Part shown: one piece after another, positions 55,142 through 64,000 of the stretch
How positions within the stretch are numbered: the stretch's first letter is position 1
Layout: each line of letters opens with the position of its first letter
Source: Melioribacteraceae bacterium
Lineage (GTDB): Bacteria; Bacteroidota; Ignavibacteria; Ignavibacteriales; Melioribacteraceae
Direction of reading: 5' to 3'
Length of the DNA: 64,000 bases
Assembly: GCA_016342755.1 (NCBI GenBank)
Contig: JAEINS010000007.1
Location: 1 to 64,000 of the forward strand
The notes under the pieces: model-generated
The model's input: only the letters and a program-made list of their open reading frames with translations
Told to the model about the DNA's origin: nothing
Database searches by the model: none
Made by a program: the position numbers and the translations under genes

Positions 55142-55984
55142 TTATTGTTTTGTAGCTCTAATTATCAATCCGTTTCCTTCTTTGTTTCGAACGGCTAAAT
55201 CCAGACTCATTAAAATAAGGAACAAGGGAAATAATAGAATAATAAATAGCGCAACAACAGGTGTATAAAATATATTCTTTTTAAAAAGATGCAAGAGAAA
55301 TGAGTATAGCTCGTAATAAATTTTGCCAAAGTTTCCATAAGTTAACTCAGACCGGATAATAACAAATCCTGCCTGGTTTAATTTTTCCGCAATATTTAAT
55401 GGAGTGTAAATGTTTTTCGTATCATGAACATTTTCATATTTCTGGTCTTTTAACCAGTTATTAAAGACTTTATTGTACCATCTAAAAAACCGTTTTTCCT
55501 TTAACGGTATATAAATAAGAAACTGTCCTTTAGCTTTTAACATTTTATAACATCTTTGTATAACCGATGTGTCATCATCTATAAGCTGTAATACAGTAAT
55601 AATCGTTATTATATCAACATTCCCAGTTAACTCAGTTTTTAGAATATCTTCAGTAAACAGCTTAATGTTCTTTAATTTATACTTTTCTCTAAATGAATTA
55701 AGGACTTCAATGTTGCCATTTGTTTTATCAATTCCTACAAAAGATGCTTCTTTATATTTGAGAGCATTAGGAACAATAATATTTCCGCTTCCACAACCAA
55801 TATCTATTAACGTAAAATTTTTTCCGGTTTCAGCTACTATTTTTTTTAGATATTTATTTACATACCAATTTCTTAATGTAATAAAATCAGTTAATTTATG
55901 TAGTATTCTAAGGAAGAACGGATTTGTATGAAATATCCACGGATACTCATGATTATTAACTTTATCGCCTATCTTATTCTTCAT
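55142..55984 (-). CDS. Class I SAM methyltransferase with C-terminal membrane segment
   Basis: The SAM-binding motif LIDIGCGSGNIIVPNA near residue 60 and a following acidic strand end (FVGIDKT) mark a class I methyltransferase. The C-terminal region has a long hydrophobic helix (about 240-265, FYTPVVALFIILLFPLFLIL), so the protein is probably membrane-attached. Lipid or membrane-bound substrates are therefore plausible, but the target is unknown. Confidence 0.8.
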   Translation of the reverse strand: MKNKIGDKVNNHEYPWIFHTNPFFLRILHKLTDFITLRNWYVNKYLKKIVAETGKNFTLIDIGCGSGNIIVPNALKYKEASFVGIDKTNGNIEVLNSFREKYKLKNIKLFTEDILKTELTGNVDIITIITVLQLIDDDTSVIQRCYKMLKAKGQFLIYIPLKEKRFFRWYNKVFNNWLKDQKYENVHDTKNIYTPLNIAEKLNQAGFVIIRSELTYGNFGKIYYELYSFLLHLFKKNIFYTPVVALFIILLFPLFLILMSLDLAVRNKEGNGLIIRATKQ

Positions 55985-56105
55985 TAAATAATAATTTTAA
56001 TTAGTCTAAAATATTTTTATCTTAAATGATCATTTAACACAATAGATAATTTAATTAAAATAAACTATTTATTTATAAGTCTTTCTTAATAATTGGGAGT
56101 TATAA

Positions 56106-56792
56106 ATGGCTCAGGCATCAAAGCTTTGGTACCTTGAAAATTTTAATCTTTTCGAAAATCTCGAAATGAATAAAATGGAAGAGTTGGGTTCAATGACTAC
56201 TATGAAAGACATTCCAAAGAATCAGCCTATCTACTTCGCGCATGAACCATCAACATCAATTTTCTTTTTAAAAGAAGGCAGAGTTAAGTTAACAAGAACA
56301 GATGCATCTGGCAAAGAAATGATATTAACACTTGTTAAACCCGGTGAAGTTTTTGGTGAACTCTCAATTTTGGATGAAAACGAAAGAAATGATTATGCTA
56401 TAGCAATTGATAAATGCCTTATTTGCGCAATAAGTAAAAATGATTTCAAAAATTTTATTGAGAAAAACCCCGGATTAAATTTAAAAATCACAAGATTAAT
56501 TGGACTTCGGTTAAAAAAATATAGCGAAAGAATTGAAGAGCTTGTATTTAAGGATGCTCCGCAAAGGATAATTTCATTTTTATTAAGCTTGTGTGAAGAA
56601 AGCGGTAAAAAAATTGGTGACGAATATTTTGTAAAACCATTTTTAAAACATCAGGATATTGCTGAATTAACAGCCTGTTCGAGACAAACGGTTAACGCTA
56701 TTTTAACTGATCTGCGGGAACAAAATTTAATTGATTTTGATAGAAGAAATCTTATTATTAGGAAGAAGTTTGAACTGGAAAAGATGCTTTAA
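56106..56792 (+). CDS. Crp/Fnr-family transcriptional regulator
   Basis: The cyclic-nucleotide-type sensor domain (about 14-130, with SIFFLKEGRVKLTRTDASGK and LVKPGEVFGELSILD) is followed by a winged helix with the recognition helix in ELTACSRQTVNAILTDLRE (about 190-210). The N-terminal Fe-S cysteines of FNR are absent, so it is not an FNR-type oxygen sensor. The ligand is unknown. The next two small genes follow at 31 and 9 bp and are probably co-transcribed. Confidence 0.92.
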   Translation: MAQASKLWYLENFNLFENLEMNKMEELGSMTTMKDIPKNQPIYFAHEPSTSIFFLKEGRVKLTRTDASGKEMILTLVKPGEVFGELSILDENERNDYAIAIDKCLICAISKNDFKNFIEKNPGLNLKITRLIGLRLKKYSERIEELVFKDAPQRIISFLLSLCEESGKKIGDEYFVKPFLKHQDIAELTACSRQTVNAILTDLREQNLIDFDRRNLIIRKKFELEKML

Positions 56793-56823
56793 TCTGTAAT
56801 TTGTCGTTACGCTGACAAATCTT

Positions 56824-57090
56824 ATGTTCAATAATTTCTATTTTAAAGGCATGGTAGAAATTATATTATTCATCTCCAACAATTGCTCAGCCTGCAGAAA
56901 GGCTGAAGAACAAATTACTTATTATTCTCGAAAAAAAGATTTTGTGTCGTTAAAGATTCATGATATTAATGATTGTGATCCAGATCACGCAATTATTGTT
57001 CCTGCTTTATATATTAATGGAACTTTATATGCTTATGGAGAGTTTGATATCTCTAAACTAAATAGATTTATTAACAACAACTTAAACTAG
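56824..57090 (+). CDS. Small thioredoxin/glutaredoxin-fold protein with CxxC
   Basis: The redox motif CSAC follows a first strand (VEIILFISNNCSACRKAEEQ), and PALYINGTLYAYGEF holds the cis-proline-type position with conserved glycine. Length 88; an ATG at 56851 would give a shorter form that fits the fold more closely. Its place between a Crp-type regulator and a small helical gene suggests a redox role, but a partner is not seen. Confidence 0.8.
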   Translation: MFNNFYFKGMVEIILFISNNCSACRKAEEQITYYSRKKDFVSLKIHDINDCDPDHAIIVPALYINGTLYAYGEFDISKLNRFINNNLN

Positions 57091-57099
57091 GGGGAAGTT

Positions 57100-57357
57100 A
57101 TGAAAGACAGAATAATAGACCTAAATGTAAACAACCCACTGGCAGATTTAATAGCTGATGAAACCTACGAGTTGCTTAGATCGAAAGGTCTAATAAATGA
57201 AAAGAATGTAAGAGACAGAATCATTAAAAACAAATTTCAGCATCTGCGTGACAATAAATTTTCCGCGGGTGATGCTATTGAAAAAATTAGAGAAGATTAT
57301 CCTTATCTGCAATATGATTCTATTAGGAAAATTGTTTATCAAAAATTTGTAAATTAA
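57100..57357 (+). CDS. Hypothetical protein, 85 residues
   Basis: It begins MKDRIIDLNVNNPLADLIAD and is mostly helical, with a basic middle (RDRIIKNKFQHLRDNK) and SAGDAIEKIREDYPYLQYDS near the end. No family is recognised; a DNA-binding or adaptor role is only a guess. GGGGGAAG precedes the ATG and a strong terminator follows, which supports a real gene. Confidence 0.7.
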   Translation: MKDRIIDLNVNNPLADLIADETYELLRSKGLINEKNVRDRIIKNKFQHLRDNKFSAGDAIEKIREDYPYLQYDSIRKIVYQKFVN

Positions 57358-57375
57358 AATTTATCTCTTACCCTT

Positions 57376-57406
57376 AAGCCGTGATTAAAATCACGGCTTT
57401 TTTATT
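57376..57406 (+). terminator. Strong terminator after the Crp-thioredoxin-85aa operon
   Basis: AAGCCGTGAT pairs with ATCACGGCTT across a short A-rich loop, followed by TTTTATTTT. Confidence 0.9.
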
Positions 57407-57473
57407 TTCCCAAAAAACTGAATTGCATATTTATTTTAATCTAATATTTTGTATCTTAATTCAATAATATTAA

Positions 57474-58019
57474 ATGCTTGAGGGAAATCTGGATAGGATA
57501 TTGATAATATTATTAGTAGTGCTTTGTTATTCATGCGAGCGCTCATTACTTCCCCCAATCGAAGAAAATTCAAAAATCATTTATAAAAACTCTTTTGAAA
57601 ATATCAGTGATATTAATAACTGGGCAGGTATTACTGAGTTTGATATTTTTAATTCAACTTGTAAAAATTGTGGAAGCCATTCTATAAGAATTGGCGGCGG
57701 TTGTGTGCTTCCACATGCATTATACGCAATTAAAGAAACTTGTAGTGCCGGATATTATTACGTTGACTGCTGGAATAAGTTAATATTAAATGGCGGTGAA
57801 GTCCGAATTTATTTAAAGGATAAAAATAATTACTATCCAGGTGAAGTTTCAATTCCAATTACTGATACAACATGGAATTATAAAAAATCGGATCTCTTAT
57901 ATATGCCTGAAAACAGCACATTGTACATAGAAATGAATTCAGGCGGAATTATTGCGGGCGGAATGTTGATAGATGAATTACGTGTTGTAAAGGTTAAATC
58001 TGAATCTCTGTATGATTAA
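57474..58019 (+). CDS. Lipoprotein of unknown function, 181 residues
   Basis: A hydrophobic signal (about 8-18) ends in the lipobox LCYSC, with the acylated cysteine at about 21. The mature part has four further conserved-looking cysteines (STCKNCGSHS, GGGCVLP, KETCSAG) and a beta-rich carbohydrate-binding-like character (NSFENISDINNWAG). No family is recognised. Confidence 0.7.
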   Translation: MLEGNLDRILIILLVVLCYSCERSLLPPIEENSKIIYKNSFENISDINNWAGITEFDIFNSTCKNCGSHSIRIGGGCVLPHALYAIKETCSAGYYYVDCWNKLILNGGEVRIYLKDKNNYYPGEVSIPITDTTWNYKKSDLLYMPENSTLYIEMNSGGIIAGGMLIDELRVVKVKSESLYD

Positions 58020-58082
58020 CGCAGAAATGTTTCCCTTTTTGGTCTTGATATACTCATTATTAAATAAGGTTAAATTTTTATA

Positions 58083-59441
58083 ATGAATAGATTTACAAAA
58101 ATTATAATAAACTATGCCCGTCCAAATAACTTAACCAAGCTCGATGGATTAGAATACTGGCGTGAGAGAATTTCCCTAATAATAGTTTTTGCTTTAACTT
58201 TTTTAGGAATTGTTGCACTTATTCCCGGGGTTTTATTGGCAATTAACGAGGGACTATTGTCAGTTGCTATAATTGATACGTTTGTTTATCTAATTGTTGT
58301 TCTTCTATTTTTTAAAAAGAAATGGAGTTATAAACCTAAGGCTGTCTTGCTAATAATACTATGTTATTTGCTTGGCGTGTTTTTAATATTAAAAATTGGT
58401 CCTACCAGTGCCGGTTATTTATGGATGTTTATGGCACCGGTTTTTGCATCAGTCTTTTTAAGTAAAAAAATTGCAAATGCTGTGGTTCTTATAAACCTTT
58501 TTACCATGGTAGTGATAGGGTATTTAATACATTTACAAATATTGCCTGCATGGAAAAATTCCGGGCTTCCTAATGGAGCATGGATAGTTATTACAACTAG
58601 TTTTTTACTTCTAAGTTATGGGTTTGTATTTCCAATTCTCCAAATTATTAATGGTCTCGAAAGTACATTAAAGAAGGAAAAATCGGTTAACAAAGTTTTG
58701 CTTCACCAAAAGGAAATGCTTCTTAAATCGAAGGAAGATGCTGTAAGGGCAAACGAAATTAAATCAGAATTTCTTGCGCAAATGTCGCATGAAATTAGAA
58801 CTCCGGTAAATACAATTTTAAGTTTTATCTCTCTTTTGAAAGACAATCCTGATACGAAAGAAATAGATTTTCAGGAAAGTATTAAAATGATTGAAAATGG
58901 AAGCAGCCGTCTTATAAGAACCATTGATATGATTTTGAATATGTCGGAATTTCAAACTGGCAGTTACAAAGCTAACTTTAAAAAAGTTGATTTGGTTAAG
59001 GACGTATTGGTTCCGCTTCAAAAAGAGTTTCAACTGGTTGCGGCCAAAAAGTCGTTGAAATTCCAAGCGGTAAATGATCTTTTGTTAAATACAGAAGTTT
59101 TAGCTGATCATTATTCAATAACACAACTTTTTGCAAACTTAATTGATAATGCCATTAAGTATACAGATGCCGGTACAATAAGTTTAATCAGTTTTAAAGA
59201 TAACAATCATATTACAGTTCAGATTAAAGATACAGGAATTGGAATAACAGATGAATTTCAGCAAAAATTATTTGAGCCGTTTGCTCAGGAAGAAAGCGGT
59301 TATACCAGAGCATTCGAAGGAAACGGACTAGGTTTAGCTCTTGTAAAACAATATTGTGATATTAACAACGCTGAAATTTCATTAGAAAGTAAAAAGGGAG
59401 CCGGATCAACTTTTACAGTTAAATTGCCTTTCGAAAATTAA
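58083..59441 (+). CDS. Sensor histidine kinase with multi-spanning N-terminal domain
   Basis: Five or six membrane helices (about residues 30-190) precede a linker and a HisKA domain with H236 in SHEIRTP. The HATPase domain is intact: LIDNAIKYTD, DTGIGI and GNGLGLALVKQY. Length 452. No response regulator or receiver domain is present or adjacent, so it is an orphan kinase; the stimulus is unknown. Confidence 0.92.
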   Translation: MNRFTKIIINYARPNNLTKLDGLEYWRERISLIIVFALTFLGIVALIPGVLLAINEGLLSVAIIDTFVYLIVVLLFFKKKWSYKPKAVLLIILCYLLGVFLILKIGPTSAGYLWMFMAPVFASVFLSKKIANAVVLINLFTMVVIGYLIHLQILPAWKNSGLPNGAWIVITTSFLLLSYGFVFPILQIINGLESTLKKEKSVNKVLLHQKEMLLKSKEDAVRANEIKSEFLAQMSHEIRTPVNTILSFISLLKDNPDTKEIDFQESIKMIENGSSRLIRTIDMILNMSEFQTGSYKANFKKVDLVKDVLVPLQKEFQLVAAKKSLKFQAVNDLLLNTEVLADHYSITQLFANLIDNAIKYTDAGTISLISFKDNNHITVQIKDTGIGITDEFQQKLFEPFAQEESGYTRAFEGNGLGLALVKQYCDINNAEISLESKKGAGSTFTVKLPFEN

Positions 59442-59564
59442 TAGTTTTATTTGATTAGCAAATATGCCAGTTATAGTTTATGAAGAATATTTCAAATTTA
59501 TTATAAATCTTACTAGTAACTCCGTATATTTGCACATAATAAATAAAAGAAGACATGTTGCTAA

Positions 59565-60446
59565 ATGAAAAAAATTGTATTATCAATATTTATAGTAATC
59601 GGATTATTTTCCTGTACACAAAATAATACTAGTTCAAATAAAATTTATGTAAGTGTACAGCCTCAGAAGTTTTTTCTGGAAAAAATTGTTGGCAATGAAT
59701 TTGAAATAGATGTAATGGTAAAACCGGGAATGAGTCCGGCAACTTATGAACCACTGCCAACTCAGATGCTTGAGTTATCAAAATCCAAAATATTTTTTAG
59801 TATCGGTGTTCCGTTCGAAAAAAACTGGCTTCCCGTAATTAAAGAAAATAATAAAAGTTTAATAGTCTGTAAAACCGATGAAGGTATTAGTAAACGCAAA
59901 ATGGATTCTGTAGTTGAACTTTTTGATGAAGATGAGCATGAAATCCATAATCACAAACACAGTCACGGTGAACCGGATCCGCATATTTGGCTGAACCCAG
60001 TTTTAGTAAAGCAGCAAGCCGAAAATATGTTTCAGTCGCTAATTAAAATCTATCCTGCAAAAGAAAGTCTGTTTCGTGCAAATCTTACAAATTTCCAAAA
60101 TGAGCTTGATTCTCTTGATCAGGATTTAAGTAATATTTTAGCCGGAGTTGAGAATAAATCATTTTTAGTTTTTCATCCTTCATGGGGATATTTTGCCGAC
60201 AGGTACAAATTAAAGCAGATTGCAATTGAGGTTGAAGGAAAAGAACCGAGTCCTAAAGAACTTTCAAACATAATTGATAAAGTTAAAGAACTGGGTATAA
60301 AAAAAATATTTGTACAGAAACAGTTTAGTGCAAAAGCTGCCGAAGCTGTTGCAAAAGAACTTAATTCTGATGTTGTTCAGATTGATCCGCTTTCGTACGA
60401 GTATATAAATACTCTAAAAAAAATTGCGCAGGCTATTGCAAAATAA
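59565..60446 (+). CDS. znuA: Zn/Mn-type ABC transporter substrate-binding lipoprotein
   Basis: It belongs to the cluster A-I metal-binding proteins (ZnuA/TroA). A lipobox LFSC (cysteine 17) anchors it to the membrane. A histidine-rich loop (DEDEHEIHNHKHSHGEPDPH, about 123-143) and the DPHIWLNP, LVFHPSWGYF and VQIDPLSYEY stretches hold metal-ligand positions. The His loop favours zinc. It heads a znuA-znuC-znuB operon. Confidence 0.9.
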   Translation: MKKIVLSIFIVIGLFSCTQNNTSSNKIYVSVQPQKFFLEKIVGNEFEIDVMVKPGMSPATYEPLPTQMLELSKSKIFFSIGVPFEKNWLPVIKENNKSLIVCKTDEGISKRKMDSVVELFDEDEHEIHNHKHSHGEPDPHIWLNPVLVKQQAENMFQSLIKIYPAKESLFRANLTNFQNELDSLDQDLSNILAGVENKSFLVFHPSWGYFADRYKLKQIAIEVEGKEPSPKELSNIIDKVKELGIKKIFVQKQFSAKAAEAVAKELNSDVVQIDPLSYEYINTLKKIAQAIAK

Positions 60447-60447
60447 A

Positions 60448-61182
60448 TTGAAAAAAGTAATAAAAATAGAAAACCTAAATTTTGGGTACGATAAAAATCT
60501 GGTTCTGGAAAACATAGATCTTGATGTTTTTGAAAGTGATTTTTTAGGAATTATTGGACCAAACGGAAGCGGTAAAACAACTCTTATTAAACTGATGCTT
60601 GGAATACTTTCGCCTACTTCAGGCAAGATTTCAATTCTTGATGAAAATCCGAAAAAAGCCCAGGAAAAAATTAGTTACGTTCCTCAATTTGGACAGATGG
60701 AAAAGTCGTTCCCGATAAAAGCAAAAAGTGTAGTAGAAATGGGACTTTGCGGCAAAAAAAGCTTTTTACCCTGGACAAAAAAAGAAGATATCGTAAAAAT
60801 AGAAAAAGCAATGAAGCATGTGGATATTCTCGATTTAGCTGAAAAACCTTTTGGTGAACTTTCCGGCGGTCAGCAGCAAAGATGTTTAATTGCCCGTGCA
60901 ATTGTTTCGGAACCTAAAATTTTATTGCTCGATGAACCCACAGCAAGTGTTGATAGTTCGGTTGAAGAAGACATTTTTAAACTACTAAAAAAATTAAATA
61001 ATGAAATCACGATTATTTTGATTTCGCATGACATTGGTTTTATTTCATCTTATGTAAATAGAATTGCATGTGTAAATAAAAATCTTGTCTGCCATAATGT
61101 TGATGATATGAAGATTGATAACATAATGAAAGATTCCTATAGCAACGAAGTGAGTATTATTCATCATAAGTGCGGATTGTAG
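60448..61182 (+). CDS. znuC: Zn/Mn-type ABC transporter ATP-binding protein
   Basis: Walker A GPNGSGKT, the signature LSGGQQQR and Walker B ILLLDEP are intact, followed by the H-loop ISHD. Length 244. I chose TTG at 60448, one base after the znuA stop; a longer frame beginning at 60424 would overlap znuA. It ends directly at the permease start. Confidence 0.94.
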   Translation: MKKVIKIENLNFGYDKNLVLENIDLDVFESDFLGIIGPNGSGKTTLIKLMLGILSPTSGKISILDENPKKAQEKISYVPQFGQMEKSFPIKAKSVVEMGLCGKKSFLPWTKKEDIVKIEKAMKHVDILDLAEKPFGELSGGQQQRCLIARAIVSEPKILLLDEPTASVDSSVEEDIFKLLKKLNNEITIILISHDIGFISSYVNRIACVNKNLVCHNVDDMKIDNIMKDSYSNEVSIIHHKCGL

Positions 61183-62001
61183 ATGGAATGGTTTTTAGAA
61201 ATTATATCTGATTATACATTCGTGCAAAATGCTATTATTGCCGGAATCCTTTCCAGCATTGCCTGCGGAGTAACCGGAACCTTTGTTGTTGTAAAGAAAA
61301 TTTCGTACATCGGCGGAGGAATTGCACATGCAGTAATGGGCGGTTTGGGAATTGCATATTTCCTTGGAATTAATCCTTTGCTCGGTGCTTTAGTCTTTGC
61401 GGTCTTTGCCGCTTTTGTAATCGGACTTGTAAAATTAAAATTAAAAGAAAGCGAAGATACAATTATAAGTGCTCTTTGGGCAATTGGAATGGCAACCGGT
61501 GTTATATTTGCTTATCTAACACCTGGTTACAATGTTGATCTTTTATCATTTTTATTTGGAAACATATTAATGGTTTCGAGTGAAAGCCTATGGATTCTGC
61601 TTATTCTTGATGTTGTAATTCTGCTGGTAGTATTTATTTTTTACAGACAGCTTGTTTATGTATGCTTTGATGAAGAGTATGCGGCTCTTAGAGGAATAAA
61701 AGTAGACTATGTGTACATAATGTTATTAGTTATGGTTGCTTTAACAATAGTAATTCTGGTTCAGACGGTAGGACTTATTTTAGTGATAGCACTTTTAACA
61801 CTTCCTTCTGCAATTGCAAAACTATTCTCAAAAAATATTGCTAAGATGATGTTAATCTCGGTTTTACTGATTACATCATTTTTCTTAATAGGATTTTATT
61901 TCTCGCTTCAGGCAAATTTACCTTCGGGAGCTTCAATAATATTAATAGCCGGAGCTGGTTATCTGGTTGCATTTGCCATTAACCGGATTAAATATTCATA
62001 A
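61183..62001 (+). CDS. znuB: Zn/Mn-type ABC transporter permease
   Basis: About eight membrane helices with the family stretches SIACGVTGTFVVVKKISYIG, GGGIAHAVMGGLG and VQTVGLILVIALLTLPSAIA are seen. Length 272 is normal. The ATG follows the znuC stop with no gap, so the three genes form one translationally tight operon. Confidence 0.94.
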   Translation: MEWFLEIISDYTFVQNAIIAGILSSIACGVTGTFVVVKKISYIGGGIAHAVMGGLGIAYFLGINPLLGALVFAVFAAFVIGLVKLKLKESEDTIISALWAIGMATGVIFAYLTPGYNVDLLSFLFGNILMVSSESLWILLILDVVILLVVFIFYRQLVYVCFDEEYAALRGIKVDYVYIMLLVMVALTIVILVQTVGLILVIALLTLPSAIAKLFSKNIAKMMLISVLLITSFFLIGFYFSLQANLPSGASIILIAGAGYLVAFAINRIKYS

Positions 62002-62083
62002 AAACTTATTTTTATGTTTCCCAAATAATTCATAGAATTTTACTATGTTTACCAACTGTAAATAAAAATTTTCATAAGATTAT

Positions 62084-62884
62084 ATGTTTCCTGATATTTT
62101 AAATATACTTGTAGCCGGTTTATTAGCCGGATTTATTTTTTCTATGCCTGTTGCCGGACCTATAAGCATAACAATAACTTCCAATGCTTTAAAAGGTAAG
62201 TTAAGATTTTGTCAGAGAGCGGCAATTGGTGCTTCTGTTGTTGAGTTTATATATGTCTTTATTGTTATAGTCGGTATAAAAACTCTTTACACTTATTATC
62301 AGCCAATTATTCCATACTTAATTCTTGGCGGAGCAGTCTTCCTGTTTTTTGTAGGTCTAAAAATTATTAAGACCAAAATTGATTTAGGAAAAATACCGGA
62401 AGAAGATTTAATGAGTGATAAAGAAATTAATAAAGGCGGAATGAGAGCCGGATTAATTTTGAATTTCACTAATCCGTCATTATTTATCGGCTGGCTGGTT
62501 TCATCGTTTTTAGTCTTCTCTTTAATGTCGCAGTTTAATTTAGGAACTGGTGGTTTAGATATGATTATAAATGATAATGTAAACTCAGTATCCGAAATTG
62601 CAGGTGATAGTTTTGAAAAGCTGCAGGAAATTCAGGGCGACACATTAAAAACAGCCGTACCCGTAAAGGATGAATCTTCAATGTCTACTCTAATAATGGC
62701 TTCAGTTTATGCTGCGGCAGTAGCTTTTGGCGGATTTTTATGGCTTTATTATTTTTCCAAAATTATTGTTAATTACAGAATGAAACTGAATCTTGGTTTA
62801 ATTAATAATACAATTAAAGTTTTAGGTTTTGTTCTAATCGGAATATCATTATTCCTAACCTATAAGTCAGTCTTCATGTTTTAA
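62084..62884 (+). CDS. LysE-family transporter
   Basis: The N-terminal half shows the LysE fold: FIFSMPVAGPISITITSNAL, AAIGASVVEFIYVFIVI and AGLILNFTNPSLFIGWLVS. LysE relatives export amino acids or other small molecules. A hydrophilic insertion of about 55 residues (about 155-205) lies between the later helices and is larger than usual. The substrate is unknown. Confidence 0.85.
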   Translation: MFPDILNILVAGLLAGFIFSMPVAGPISITITSNALKGKLRFCQRAAIGASVVEFIYVFIVIVGIKTLYTYYQPIIPYLILGGAVFLFFVGLKIIKTKIDLGKIPEEDLMSDKEINKGGMRAGLILNFTNPSLFIGWLVSSFLVFSLMSQFNLGTGGLDMIINDNVNSVSEIAGDSFEKLQEIQGDTLKTAVPVKDESSMSTLIMASVYAAAVAFGGFLWLYYFSKIIVNYRMKLNLGLINNTIKVLGFVLIGISLFLTYKSVFMF

Positions 62885-63062
62885 TGTGGTTTAAATCACA
62901 TCTTTCCATGATACTTGTTAAACAATAAAATTCGAATAAACTTAATTTGTAGTTATTAGCGGAACTTCGTATTTTTTGCCTATTGTTAATGATTTATTAA
63001 TACAAATTTATTCTTTTGTTAATAATAAAATTTAATATAAAATAAATATTGAGATAGTTTTT

Positions 63063-64000
63063 ATGAGTGAGAAAATGATTTATTTAGACAGAAATGAAAG
63101 TAATTATGGACCGGCTCCGGCATGTTTTGAAGTTCTTAAAAATGCGGGTTTAACAAAATTAAGCTGGTACACAAAAGCTTATTCACATGGTGTAAAAAGT
63201 ATTTTATCTGAAAGAATTGCAAACGATTTTGGAATTGAGGAAAAACAAGTAGTTTTAGGTTATGGTGCCGAAGATATTTTAAAACAAGCAGTTCAATGTT
63301 ATTTAACTAAAGGCAGTAAACTGTTAATCCCTACATATTCCTGGTGGTATTATAAAAAAATTGCTGATGAAGTTGAAGGTGTCGGAATAGAATATCCAAT
63401 GGTTCAGGGCGAAGAAACATTTTATTATGATAACGAGAAAATGTTAAAAATTTACAAAGAAGAAAAACCTGAAATGGTATTTATAGCTTCACCAAATAAC
63501 CCGACCGGAAACAAACTAACTCTTAACGAGATTAAGATTGTTCTAAAAGAATTACAGGATACTATTGTTGTCCTCGATGAAGCTTATGCTTACATGGGCG
63601 GCGATGATTATATAAAAGAGTTAATGGTTGAAAATCCAAATCTTATTGTTGTTAGAACATTCTCTAAATATTATGCTTTAGCCGGTGTTAGAATAGGTTA
63701 TGGAATTATAGGTGCTAACCTGGCAGCAATGTCTAAGTTTACAAACAGATATTTAGGATACAATAGAATTTCTGAAGAAATAGCAATTGCTGCCTTAGAT
63801 TCGCCAGATTACTACAGAGAAATTGCTTCTAAAATGGAAGAAGATAGAAATATGTTCTTTGATGAACTAAATAAAATTGAAGGATTTAAGGCATTCAGAT
63901 CTTTTGCAAACTTTGTATTAGTTGAAATACCAAGAGAAATTTATGGAACTCTTAAAGAATTTTTACTTGAAAAAGGTCTTGCAATTAAATTTATGAATGA
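63063..64000 (+). CDS. HisC-type aminotransferase, cut by the window end
   Basis: The ATG at 63063 opens a frame with LDRNESNYGPAPACF, the NNPTGN loop (ASPNNPTG) and the PLP lysine in RTFSKYYALAGVRIGYG. This pattern is that of histidinol-phosphate aminotransferase relatives. The frame is still open at position 64000 after 312 codons; about 40 more residues are expected. It may act in histidine synthesis or on another phosphorylated or aromatic substrate. Confidence 0.85.
   Translation, partial: MSEKMIYLDRNESNYGPAPACFEVLKNAGLTKLSWYTKAYSHGVKSILSERIANDFGIEEKQVVLGYGAEDILKQAVQCYLTKGSKLLIPTYSWWYYKKIADEVEGVGIEYPMVQGEETFYYDNEKMLKIYKEEKPEMVFIASPNNPTGNKLTLNEIKIVLKELQDTIVVLDEAYAYMGGDDYIKELMVENPNLIVVRTFSKYYALAGVRIGYGIIGANLAAMSKFTNRYLGYNRISEEIAIAALDSPDYYREIASKMEEDRNMFFDELNKIEGFKAFRSFANFVLVEIPREIYGTLKEFLLEKGLAIKFMN

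Overview
The window is AT-rich bacterial DNA. The chromosomal genes look like those of the Bacteroidota/Chlorobiota/Ignavibacteriota group, most likely an Ignavibacteria-type organism. Supporting signs are the Nfu_N–NifU fusion, the long KamA-family radical SAM protein, the S41 tail-specific protease, MmcQ/YjbR, several TPR-rich envelope proteins and a tiny DUF4295-like gene. Shine-Dalgarno sequences (AAGGAG, GGAGG) are visible before many genes, and TTG/GTG starts are fairly common. The exact lineage is an inference.

Positions 1 to about 14,884 are the right part of a mobile genomic island; its left end lies outside the window. Its right edge is marked by a 44-nt fragment matching the 3' half of a tRNA-Thr(TGU) gene (14841-14884), followed by a tRNA-type terminator. 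Inward from that att site, all on the minus strand, lie two paralogous tyrosine recombinases with a 96-codon ORF between them, a D5/P4-type helicase, a 1.1-kb stretch without genes, and an expanded type I restriction-modification locus. The locus runs hsdM, a class II Fic protein, a small PD-(D/E)XK-type protein, hsdS, a GHKL ATPase fused to a PD-(D/E)XK-like domain, a NYN-domain protein and hsdR. The hsdR gene is cut within its helicase region by an IS3-like insertion sequence whose terminal repeat (50-77) even supplies the stop codon.

From about 14,885 onward the window is ordinary chromosome. It carries a higBA toxin-antitoxin pair and sucC. A histidine kinase follows, with an upstream partner that has lost its phospho-acceptor and ATP-binding motifs. 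Next come lrp-glnA, an rsmF-like rRNA methyltransferase split by a one-base frameshift, lgt, prc, a YbaK-type deacylase, the DUF4295-like gene, a KamA-type protein, nfu, an RsmI-type methyltransferase and proS. A 957-residue TPR/outer-membrane-barrel protein, two aspartate-type aminotransferases, aroE and trkA-trkH complete the central part.

The right third holds rfbA, an 820-residue coiled-coil protein, and an O-acylation cassette of two SGNH hydrolases plus an MBOAT acyltransferase. After these come an aminotransferase, a second YbaK-type protein, a methyltransferase, a Crp/Fnr regulator with a thioredoxin-fold protein and an 85-residue protein, a membrane histidine kinase, a Zn/Mn-type ABC importer (substrate-binding protein, ATPase, permease), a LysE-type exporter and a HisC-type aminotransferase running off the right edge.

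I saw no rRNA genes, intact tRNA genes or CRISPR arrays.
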